Below are positions 1 to 7,060 of a stretch of 8,719 bases of DNA, in pieces. The notes under the pieces were generated by a model that had not been told where the DNA came from, searched no databases, and worked only from the letters and a program-made list of their open reading frames with translations. Location of the stretch: positions 1-8,719 of the forward strand of contig DMKD01000225.1 of assembly GCA_003454605.1 (NCBI GenBank), read 5' to 3'. Position 1 is the first letter of the stretch, and every line of letters starts with the position of its first letter. The position numbers and the translations under genes were made by a program. Source of the DNA: Spirochaeta sp. GTDB taxonomy: Bacteria > Spirochaetota > Spirochaetia > UBA9216.

Positions 1-1065
1 CCTTTTGAGTGCACATATTCACCCAATTTTCCCGAACTTCTCATGCAGCTTGATATTTCGCTCGCTGTCAGTACCTATCAAGCCGGCAAGGTCGTCTTTT
101 TAAGCCCTGTTAATGAGAATACGCTCATACAGCTGCCCAGAAACTTTACTTTCGCTATGGCCCTCGGTATAAAAGGCAATAAACTTGCTGTAGCTGCGCG
201 CGATGAAGTTAATATTCTCAGCAATGACCCCAGCCTCGCGGCCAATTACCCGGGACAGCCCAACACTTACGATAATTTTTATGTTCCGAGGACAACATAT
301 CACTGCGGGCGATTGAACATCCACGGCTTTCACTGGGATGACAGGGGGCTGCTTGCCGTTAATACACAGTTTTCATGTCTCAGCTATATCAATGAGAGCC
401 ACAGCTTTGAACCGGTATGGAAACCACCGTTTATAACTGAACTTGCCCCTGAAGATCGCTGTCACCTGAACGGCATGGCAATACGCAATGATAGACCCGA
501 ATATGTTACAACCCTGGGCAGCGGCGACAAAGCCGGATGCTGGCGTGAAACCCGTCCCTTCGGCGGCACGCTAATTCATGTCGAAAGTTCTGAAATTATT
601 CTCGAGAAACTCGGTATGCCGCATACACCCAAATTCCTAAACGGGGAGCTCTATGCGCTTCTATCGGCCACTGGTGAGCTTATCAAGATTGATGCACAGC
701 GCGGTACATATGACGTAGTTGTACAGCTCGACGGTTTTGTGAGGGGAATGTGTCTTGTTCAGGATTATCTCTTTGTAGGACTCTCACGGGTTCGCCAGAA
801 CCACCCCACTGAAAATCTGCTGCCGATTGCCGACAAGGCAAAATCAGCCGGGATTGTAGCAGTTCATCTTCCGACAGGCACAGTACACGCAAAATTAACA
901 TACCGTGCGTCGGTTGAAGAGATATTCGATGTGGAAGCCCTTCCCGGTATGAAGCGTCCCGGAATTATCAACACCCTGAATGATCATTACAAGCTGTCTC
1001 TGACAGCGCCCGGAATGTCCTGGTGGGGCAAACCGGAAGAAAAAGACGGGGCGGATAAAGATTAG
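1..1065 (+). CDS. TIGR03032/DUF4915-family protein, 5' end cut by the window edge
   Basis: Function unknown. I recognise the TIGR03032 (DUF4915-like) family from the opening SLAVSTYQAGKVVFL stretch, the HLNGMA segment followed by a Cys-Trp and a GGTLI strand, the MPHTP motif, the NGELYALLSATGELIKID hairpin and the closing APGMSWW. The many short beta strands suggest a propeller-like fold (inference). The first ATG is at 43, but the frame is open from base 1 and those 14 codons read PFECTYSPNFPELL, which resembles family sequence just before SLAVSTYQAGK. The gene therefore probably starts left of the window and ATG 43 is an internal Met. No signal peptide or membrane segment is visible in the part present. 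The tail after SWW is short and charged. It ends 3 bases from the convergent transglutaminase gene, so the two are not co-transcribed. Family assignment is from memory of its motifs. Confidence 0.8.
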   Translation, partial: PFECTYSPNFPELLMQLDISLAVSTYQAGKVVFLSPVNENTLIQLPRNFTFAMALGIKGNKLAVAARDEVNILSNDPSLAANYPGQPNTYDNFYVPRTTYHCGRLNIHGFHWDDRGLLAVNTQFSCLSYINESHSFEPVWKPPFITELAPEDRCHLNGMAIRNDRPEYVTTLGSGDKAGCWRETRPFGGTLIHVESSEIILEKLGMPHTPKFLNGELYALLSATGELIKIDAQRGTYDVVVQLDGFVRGMCLVQDYLFVGLSRVRQNHPTENLLPIADKAKSAGIVAVHLPTGTVHAKLTYRASVEEIFDVEALPGMKRPGIINTLNDHYKLSLTAPGMSWWGKPEEKDGADKD

Positions 1066-1068
1066 CGC

Positions 1069-3159
1069 TTATTCTTCATTCCATTGAACATTATGTCTGT
1101 CCTTAGCTGCTGAAGCCCGTACAGTATCCGGATTTTCACTAACAATATAACTGTATGCCTGAACAATTCTCGGTTCAATAACCTCAGCTTCTCTGTATCT
1201 TGATTTCGCTTTGCTGTATTCTTCCAAATCGAAATGAATTCTTGCAAGGTTAATGAGTACATTTGGATCATCGTCGCGAACCGCTCGAGCCCTTTCCATA
1301 TAGATCTGCGCACCCTTTGTGTCATCACGGAGATATGCGATGTTTCCGAGATTAATTAAAGCGGGCAGATACTCGCGTTTTTCAAGAGCAAGCAGGAATT
1401 GTTTTTCTGCTTCTTCGTACTTACCATATCGGGCATAGACAGTTCCAAGCTTGTTGATCAGTCTTGGATTGTTGTTGCTGTCTTTAATACGCTTAGTAAG
1501 CTCCGAAACCCGAGGTCCGATTTCTCTCCCAATAAAATCATCAAGCACTTTTGAATAGTTGGGCAACACTTCAGTAGTCTGAGGAACATTAATATCAATG
1601 GATGATGAAGCGAAACCGGTCGGTGCAAAGGTCTGCCAGGCATCACGAACCTTATAAATATCCGCCTTCATCTTTGAGCTGCCCTCACGCCACTGTTTGG
1701 CTCCGTAATCCCAGGCACTTAGAAAGTTTTCAGTTACCATTGTTATTTCAATCGGGATCCAGGCCTCATCATCAATAAAAATGAGATTCTCAGGAGAAGA
1801 GAATGTCTTCTCGGCTTCCCGTTCATCCATATTCAATGCGAATGCAGTAAAAATATGTCCCGGCACTGTAATAAAAGCAGTTCTTATTCCGACAGATTCA
1901 AGCAAAGCACAGTATAGAATGGATAAATCATCGCAGTCTCCTGTGCGATAATCAAGACTCTGCTGAGGAAACTGCAGAAAATCAAGGAACTCTTCGTTAT
2001 CAGATAATTCGATATAAGATGAATCGGGGTCAATAACATATTCCATCCCGTAAATATTCAGAGCCTGAAATATTGCCATCGCCTTTCGCAGATTTTCATT
2101 GACAGCAGTAACACCCTCACTTCTGATGGAAGCTGCTACATTTCGGGCAAATCTTAATACAGTAGGGTCATTCGCTGTAACGAAGGCAGCAGCTTTTCGG
2201 TCGTCATCCCAGGTCATGTTATTCCTGTTAAGTATATTTATACTTTCAGAAAATGAAGTGCTTAAAAAATCATCATCTTCCTGGTAATCAACAAGTATTT
2301 GAGCTGTTACCGAGGTCCCTTCGGTTATTCCAAGAACTGAATCTTTGAATAAGGCGTATAAGGGAACATCAACCTTCTCACCGCTCTCCATTTCATCAAT
2401 GACAAGGCTCAGTTTAGGAGCCTCCATAAATTGATTAACAAAAAAACTAACCTTAACATCAGATATAGTTTTCTTCTCATTATTTCTTATTACTACCGAA
2501 CCTAAAGAATTCTTATTATAATACTGATAAAACACAGGAAAGACCGGATTAAAGACAGGAGGCTCGATCTCAAGCAGAGGCCTTCTTTCCCGGGTACTTG
2601 ATGCTGCTCCGGGTGTGAATGATACACCTAAGGATACTGAAACACCCTCAAAAAAAGACTGTTCGCTAAAGGCCGGCTCGGTAAGAATCTCTCCAATATA
2701 ATAGTCATAAGAGCCCATTACAGAGGCCTGAACAGAATCAGAGATGTTTATCTGGAGTCCGGTTTCTGCACCTAACAAAGGATTTCCAGCCGTAGTCCCG
2801 TCATAGACAACCAGGAATCCTCCGCCGTACAGCCCAAGGCGATATGAAAAAAGTTCTCCCATATCCAGACGGGTACCCCCGCCAACCGAGACTGATATAA
2901 GATTAGACCCTGCCTCGCCAAGACTCGGAATTAATTCATAGCCGATACCGCCTTTAATATACAAAGGAGCCGTGAAATCGTAGATACCGGCCAGCATTGC
3001 GCCCCCGCCTACCGAATAGAGCTCAGTACTTGCCCGCATCGGCAAAGTAACCCTGGGGGAAACATCTATGGAGATATTGTTGTTCTGCGCAAAGAGCCCC
3101 GCTGTATTGATTGCGAATAATAGTAATACTAATACTGTCAATTTCTTTAGTTCTTTCAT
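1069..3159 (-). CDS. Exported beta-barrel/transglutaminase-like/TPR protein
   Basis: A 696-residue multidomain envelope protein, not recognised as a named gene. Residues 1-24 form a signal peptide (KELKK, then a hydrophobic core, cleavage likely after LFA). Residues 29-182 are Gly-rich alternating beta strands ending in VSLGVSF, like a small outer-membrane barrel. Residues 200-312 look like a CARDB/Ig-type beta domain (VVIRNNEKKTISDVKVSFF). Residues 330-500 hold a transglutaminase-like papain-fold core: Cys409 in GDCDDLS, His435 in VPGHIF, and probably Glu471 in WIPIEIT as third residue. Residues 564-665 contain about three TPRs. The enzyme could be a protease, amidase or crosslinker; the sequence does not say which. 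It is second in an operon, 8 bases after the lipoprotein gene, with an AGGGG ribosome site overlapping that gene's stop codon. Domain order is read from the sequence; the barrel and catalytic assignments are inference. Confidence 0.85.
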   Translation of the reverse strand: MKELKKLTVLVLLLFAINTAGLFAQNNNISIDVSPRVTLPMRASTELYSVGGGAMLAGIYDFTAPLYIKGGIGYELIPSLGEAGSNLISVSVGGGTRLDMGELFSYRLGLYGGGFLVVYDGTTAGNPLLGAETGLQINISDSVQASVMGSYDYYIGEILTEPAFSEQSFFEGVSVSLGVSFTPGAASSTRERRPLLEIEPPVFNPVFPVFYQYYNKNSLGSVVIRNNEKKTISDVKVSFFVNQFMEAPKLSLVIDEMESGEKVDVPLYALFKDSVLGITEGTSVTAQILVDYQEDDDFLSTSFSESINILNRNNMTWDDDRKAAAFVTANDPTVLRFARNVAASIRSEGVTAVNENLRKAMAIFQALNIYGMEYVIDPDSSYIELSDNEEFLDFLQFPQQSLDYRTGDCDDLSILYCALLESVGIRTAFITVPGHIFTAFALNMDEREAEKTFSSPENLIFIDDEAWIPIEITMVTENFLSAWDYGAKQWREGSSKMKADIYKVRDAWQTFAPTGFASSSIDINVPQTTEVLPNYSKVLDDFIGREIGPRVSELTKRIKDSNNNPRLINKLGTVYARYGKYEEAEKQFLLALEKREYLPALINLGNIAYLRDDTKGAQIYMERARAVRDDDPNVLINLARIHFDLEEYSKAKSRYREAEVIEPRIVQAYSYIVSENPDTVRASAAKDRHNVQWNEE

Positions 3160-3164
3160 CAGAG

Positions 3165-3169
3165 CCCCT
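3165..3169 (-). promoter_or_regulatory. Ribosome binding site overlapping the upstream stop codon
   Basis: On the minus strand AGGGG sits 5 bases before the ATG of the transglutaminase gene and overlaps the TAG stop (3170-3168) of the lipoprotein gene. It is a weaker match to the consensus than the AGGAGG of the first gene. Ribosomes finishing the lipoprotein would end on this site, so translational coupling is likely (inference). Confidence 0.5.
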
Positions 3170-6110
3170 AATAATGCCTTCGAATTTTGATATCGTACTG
3201 GCCGCTATCTTCATATATCTGATCATACCCATTTATATCCTGGTAGGTTGCACCTAAATGCGTAGTATCAGCTTCCACTTTAAGAAATATATAATCTCCT
3301 GTGCTTCCTCCTGCTATATTTTGTTCTTCAATCTTATAGGATTCTGAATCGTAATAAGTGAATTCATGATCTGCAGTGCCCAGCTCAGTTTCAGTAATAA
3401 CTCCGGGGATGGTGTTAGTAGTCCAGGTATTCCACTCGGCTGCAGTTACATTCCACAGACTTACTTTCAGCGGAATACTGTAGCTGGTTAAATAGTTGCC
3501 GACATATAGATCAATTGGCAATCCGTTCATTTGTGAAGGAATCTCATACCAGAAGAAATCCACATCTGAATAAATCAGGGTTGTGCCATCAGATTCTCCT
3601 CTAAAGTCATAGTCCTTTCGGTAAAAAGTACGGAACACAGTCGGTATTTCATAGCTTCCAACTAAATCCCAGTCCGGTAACTGGTTTCTGATACTGTAAT
3701 CTGTGGAACCGGTTGGAGAATCCTTTTCTATCCAGGGAGTTTCATCAGAACCTCCTGTATGAATAATATTACTGTTTCCATATTCTCCGTCGTACACTAT
3801 AACCTCAGAATCCGGCAGAGAGTTATCATGTGCATCTGCTCCGACAATTACATGAAAGCGGTAGGCTCCGGTAATGGGATTTGAAGGGTACGTACTGTCG
3901 CGTGTTATTTTTGCAAAATATGTAGTCGGTGAATAAACCGGGATTACTGCTCCTCTGACAGTATCGTCTGATATCCATGGCTGTCCGCCTGGAGGAGAAT
4001 CACCGGATGTATCCGGCTCATCTCCATTACCGATGTCCATCGAAGGATAAATCTGAAAGTTCACTACTATTCCGTCGGCCTCTATACCTCCTATCGGTTC
4101 GGTATAAATAAGGTAGTCAATGTATGATGACATATAGACATCAAATCGAATCCAGTCTACATCATCCCCTGGATTACTGGTAAAGCTGTCATTGTCAGGG
4201 TCACTCGGCGGTACAGAATAGATTGTTCTGTTTATTCCTTCAGGTGCTACATATACATAATTGTAAGAATCTACTGGGAGACTGTGTTCGTTATACATGT
4301 CGTATTCATTTTCTCCGGATGTTGACGGATCGTCAGGCTGGTCCCAATCGTCGTAGGAATATGTAATCAGTATTCTATACTGTCCGCTTGGCTGATCCAT
4401 ATCATCGCCGACTGAGGTAGAATTATTAACCACACCAATATAATAGATTCCACCACTCTTATTTTTAATTACCATTCTATTAGAATCCCAATCAAACGCA
4501 GATATTCCATTGCCGTCGGAATCTATCAATGACAAATCAAATTCTATATTTCTTGATTCTGCCGAAAAATCAAAATATGTAGGGTCCTCCTCTACCTCTA
4601 TAACATAATCCAATCCGTTTTGAATAGTAACTTCAAAATAGTCTGTATCAGAGGCTTCCAGAGTTCGTGTTTCAACATTATCCCGTCCAAAGGTCAATGT
4701 TGGAGCTGTGCTGTATACATCATCGGAATCTTCGAAAGCATCGGCATCTGCAGGTTTATAAAAGTAGCCTATCTCGTACTTGTCTAAACCTCCGCTCGGG
4801 CTCTCTATTCTTATAAAATACTCAGTGTCCCCCTCAAAGTAGGTTCCTCCGCTGTTTATGACACCATCATCAGATCTGGTGCCGGGAGTTGCTGACATCG
4901 GAGATGTTTCAGTTACAGCATCACTCAAGCTCTCGTATAATCCAACCATAAGCTCAATGTTTATATTCCGTACACGTATTTCATAATAATCATTAGTTGA
5001 GGGCGTAAACCTTAAATAATCTATATCATCACCAGTATGCAGTGTTCTGGCAATCTCATAAGTACCATGTGAAATTTCCCAATAATTATTTATATCATCA
5101 TTTGTTTCAAAGGGATCTGCCGCCACAGGGCTTCCGTCTGTGTAAAGTACAGAGTAGCTGTGACCCGGCGACATTATAAAATCGGGATTCACATTATAGA
5201 ATGCTGGTTGACTATCCGGAATATTGCCCGTCATTGTTATTACAGCACCGTTGGCATCAACGAAGTAAGAGCTGGGATCTCCGACAGGGATGATTTGTAA
5301 GCCGTCAGCAGCATCATCTGTAATCATGTTGCCTGTTTCTGACGAGTTGTACCATAAAATTGAATCATCATCATCATTGGTACTTTCCCCGATAGGATAA
5401 TCCTCATCAAGATCATGAAAGAACTTGAATAAGCCGGATGAAATGCCCTCGGGCAAGGCTGAGACCGGAATTGTTAATTTTCCTGATTCTGTAATAACGT
5501 AATCGGGAAGGACGGTAATTGTTATAGGCATTGCTTCAGGTACATATTTTAGAGGAGAGGACCAGAACTCTATATAAATTGGTTTATCCTCAGTTAATGC
5601 CAGATCATTGCTGAAGTATGTAAAATCAATTCCTATCTCGTTATCATGAAAATACCGTGTAGTAAAATCGATTGTGAAATCAATGGCTAATGCTGCCCCC
5701 TTAAGACTCTTGAGGCCGGTTGTTATGGTCAATCTGTATGCAGTTTCCTTTTCAAGAACAGCTGCCGGTGATACTGTAACCGTTTTTGTATCATTGTTAT
5801 AAATAACTGCTGCATCAATCGCTGCTTCGTTGGAAATCCTGGAAAGTTTTACAGTCTCACTTGTTACTGATTCAGGGTCAAGTGCAATATCGAAGACAGC
5901 TGTGAGTATAGCAGAAGTTGATACACTCTCAGCGGAATTACCTGGTACAACAGATTTAATAGCAGGAGAATCTCCGGCTAATGAAACAGCAACATCGGTT
6001 TCGACCTGATCCATTAACTTAATAATAGCGGGATTTGAACATGAAGCAATAATTATCATTATTACAAAAAATACAATTGCTGTTATTGCAGTAAAACTCT
6101 TATTAACCAT
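3168..6110 (-). CDS. Large lipoprotein with Ig-like (Big_5) domain and four PPC-like repeats
   Basis: A 980-residue surface or periplasmic lipoprotein of unknown function. Residues 5-23 are a hydrophobic signal sequence and the lipobox is IASC with Cys24 lipidated, followed by Ser-Asn. Residues 48-152 match the SbsA/Big_5 Ig-like pattern: an IKSVVPGNSAESVSTSAILT opening, an FDIALDPESV turn, and a final IDFTIDFTT strand. Residues 153-331 are unassigned and include an Asp run (246-249). Residues 332-977 carry four beta modules resembling pre-peptidase C-terminal (PPC) domains. Each has an inner D-x-D-aromatic strand (GDDIDYLRF 360, ASDTDYFEV 486, GDDVDWIRF 648, YSDVDFFWY 847) and a closing G-x-Y or equivalent strand (441, 575, 747, 969). 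Clear acidic DxFE openings are seen in the first two. PPC domains usually sit beside secreted peptidases, but no peptidase domain is visible here. It is first in the operon with the transglutaminase-like protein. The start is fixed by AGGAGG six bases upstream. Confidence 0.87.
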   Translation of the reverse strand: MVNKSFTAITAIVFFVIMIIIASCSNPAIIKLMDQVETDVAVSLAGDSPAIKSVVPGNSAESVSTSAILTAVFDIALDPESVTSETVKLSRISNEAAIDAAVIYNNDTKTVTVSPAAVLEKETAYRLTITTGLKSLKGAALAIDFTIDFTTRYFHDNEIGIDFTYFSNDLALTEDKPIYIEFWSSPLKYVPEAMPITITVLPDYVITESGKLTIPVSALPEGISSGLFKFFHDLDEDYPIGESTNDDDDSILWYNSSETGNMITDDAADGLQIIPVGDPSSYFVDANGAVITMTGNIPDSQPAFYNVNPDFIMSPGHSYSVLYTDGSPVAADPFETNDDINNYWEISHGTYEIARTLHTGDDIDYLRFTPSTNDYYEIRVRNINIELMVGLYESLSDAVTETSPMSATPGTRSDDGVINSGGTYFEGDTEYFIRIESPSGGLDKYEIGYFYKPADADAFEDSDDVYSTAPTLTFGRDNVETRTLEASDTDYFEVTIQNGLDYVIEVEEDPTYFDFSAESRNIEFDLSLIDSDGNGISAFDWDSNRMVIKNKSGGIYYIGVVNNSTSVGDDMDQPSGQYRILITYSYDDWDQPDDPSTSGENEYDMYNEHSLPVDSYNYVYVAPEGINRTIYSVPPSDPDNDSFTSNPGDDVDWIRFDVYMSSYIDYLIYTEPIGGIEADGIVVNFQIYPSMDIGNGDEPDTSGDSPPGGQPWISDDTVRGAVIPVYSPTTYFAKITRDSTYPSNPITGAYRFHVIVGADAHDNSLPDSEVIVYDGEYGNSNIIHTGGSDETPWIEKDSPTGSTDYSIRNQLPDWDLVGSYEIPTVFRTFYRKDYDFRGESDGTTLIYSDVDFFWYEIPSQMNGLPIDLYVGNYLTSYSIPLKVSLWNVTAAEWNTWTTNTIPGVITETELGTADHEFTYYDSESYKIEEQNIAGGSTGDYIFLKVEADTTHLGATYQDINGYDQIYEDSGQYDIKIRRHY

Positions 6111-6116
6111 ATCAGT

Positions 6117-6122
6117 CCTCCT
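6117..6122 (-). promoter_or_regulatory. Strong Shine-Dalgarno site of the lipoprotein gene
   Basis: AGGAGG on the minus strand, six bases before ATG 6110. It is the best ribosome binding site in the window and confirms the lipoprotein start codon. Confidence 0.85.
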
Positions 6123-6173
6123 GAAATGTAGAGAAACATAATATAATTAAATTGAGAATTACACATAAGCAAC

Positions 6174-6179
6174 ATTATA
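6174..6179 (-). promoter_or_regulatory. Candidate -10 box for the lipoprotein-transglutaminase operon
   Basis: A perfect TATAAT on the minus strand, 63 bases before the lipoprotein ATG, would give a leader of about 55-60 bases. No good -35 hexamer lies 16-18 bases upstream. The whole gap 6111-6311 is very AT-rich, so chance matches are likely. Apart from this box, the AGGAGG site and the inverted repeat at 6265-6314, I see no gene or RNA in this gap. Confidence 0.35.
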
Positions 6180-6264
6180 TATTACAATTTCACTAATAAT
6201 AATATATCACCGTAACAGAGGTATTTCATAGTATTTTAGTCACATTTAAAGAGAAATTTTAGTT

Positions 6265-6314
6265 TAGGTGCTGGATACTCATTAATCTGCAGAAAATTAT
6301 GCCATCAGCACCTA
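6265..6314. repeat. 9-bp perfect inverted repeat over the kinase stop codon
   Basis: TAGGTGCTG at 6265-6273 is repeated inverted as CAGCACCTA at 6306-6314, with 32 bases between, including an 8-bp palindrome TCTGCAGA at 6286-6293. The right arm contains the kinase stop codon (6314-6312). On the minus strand the second arm is followed by an A/T-rich run, so this could be the kinase gene's transcription stop or a 3' stabilising stem. The loop is too long for a textbook terminator. It could instead be a protein-binding site upstream of the lipoprotein operon. Confidence 0.4.
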
Positions 6315-7034
6315 TAAAACAGTCTTGCGTTCCCATAAGATTCCAAGCACCTTTTCAAGCCGCTCACCTAATGCCTCGCCGCCGCCTGTTGTGACATCAT
6401 CCATATTTTCAAATACGGCATATGGAAGTTTTATTCCATTCACCTCAATGTATTCCGAATCACCGGCTGTAAACTCTCTCCAATCGCTGTCCTTATAAAG
6501 CCTTGTCATCTTCTCATCCGGCAGGCCGTGTTCGAGAATACTGTAGGGTTTATCCGGATTGAAGCGACGGCGGTTTTTCTTCAGAGATTCCTCGAAATCC
6601 ACATTGATATACAGCACCGCACCGACGCTGAGCAGCTCATCAGAAAAATGAGAAAACGCTTCTTTCCAGCCGCCGTGCTCACTGCCGCGTGCAAATTCAA
6701 GTACTGCGGTGCCCCTCTCTTCAAAATCCGGGACATCGGTAAGAAGTTTTTTATAATCCAGGTCAATCCTCTCTATCAATAGATTCCAAAGATGCGGATA
6801 TTTAAAATACCCGTCGTCAGTTGAGTGCAGCCTCTCTTCTCCCATACGGCTCAGAAGCGCATCTTCCTCAAACCATGTCCACAGCATGGGAAAATCATCA
6901 ACCTCAATAAACTCGCCGATACCGAAACGCTCAAGCCGCTCTGCAGGTTCACACTGCTTCAGGTACCTGATAATTTCACTCTTGCCCGCTGCGGGGCGTC
7001 CTATTAGAAATATAATTGGAAATTGTTTACTCAT
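6312..7034 (-). CDS. Orphan P-loop nucleotide kinase-like protein
   Basis: A 240-residue soluble cytoplasmic protein, not recognised as a named kinase. The N-terminus is a beta strand (FPIIFLI) leading into a Walker A loop, GRPAAGKS, at residues 12-19. IEVDDFPM (residues 43-50) has the paired Asp after a strand that many small-molecule kinases use near the acceptor. TAVLEFARG (109-117) looks like a Walker B strand with Glu, and SLKKNRRRFNP (150-160) is an Arg/Lys-rich segment placed like a kinase lid. Residues 192-211 contain a beta hairpin. These features fit the adenylate kinase/shikimate kinase/zeta-toxin fold group; the phosphate acceptor cannot be told. The gene is divergent from the potassium channel and separated from the lipoprotein operon by 201 bases. 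There is no Shine-Dalgarno site before ATG 7034, but TATAAT ends five bases upstream, suggesting a leaderless mRNA. Kinase function is inference from the fold. Confidence 0.8.
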   Translation of the reverse strand: MSKQFPIIFLIGRPAAGKSEIIRYLKQCEPAERLERFGIGEFIEVDDFPMLWTWFEEDALLSRMGEERLHSTDDGYFKYPHLWNLLIERIDLDYKKLLTDVPDFEERGTAVLEFARGSEHGGWKEAFSHFSDELLSVGAVLYINVDFEESLKKNRRRFNPDKPYSILEHGLPDEKMTRLYKDSDWREFTAGDSEYIEVNGIKLPYAVFENMDDVTTGGGEALGERLEKVLGILWERKTVL

Positions 7035-7039
7035 ATGTA

Positions 7040-7054
7040 ATTATAACATAGAAT
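7040..7054. promoter_or_regulatory. Overlapping divergent -10 elements, kinase and channel genes
   Basis: The 26-base gap 7035-7060 must start both genes. On the minus strand TATAAT (7045-7040) ends five bases before the kinase ATG. On the plus strand TATAAC (7042-7047) and TAGAAT (7049-7054) precede the channel's GTG at 7061; TAGAAT is six bases away. Usual -10-to-start spacing would begin both mRNAs at or almost at the start codons. The -35 regions would lie inside the opposite genes and are weak (for example TAATCA, 16 bases upstream of the minus TATAAT). Polymerases could not occupy both sides at once, so mutual exclusion is plausible (inference). Confidence 0.45.
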
Positions 7055-7060
7055 AAGCAG

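Noticed and set aside
1036..1077. GAAGAA/TTCTTC inverted repeat across the convergent stops near 1065
   Set aside because: Six weak pairs with a 30-base loop; no support as a terminator.
1062..1328. 88-codon minus-strand open frame
   Set aside because: Lies wholly within the TPR-coding part of the transglutaminase gene in another frame and has no domain or ribosome site.
3023..3232. 69-codon minus-strand open frame across the lipoprotein/transglutaminase junction
   Set aside because: Overlaps the ends of two well-supported genes in a different frame and shows no coding character.
6123..6311. Small RNA or small ORF in the AT-rich gap before the lipoprotein gene
   Set aside because: No stable G/C-rich stem and no frame with a start and ribosome site; only a -10-like box and one inverted repeat are visible.
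6528..6782. 84-codon plus-strand open frame inside the kinase gene
   Set aside because: Antisense shadow of the P-loop kinase with no recognisable motif.
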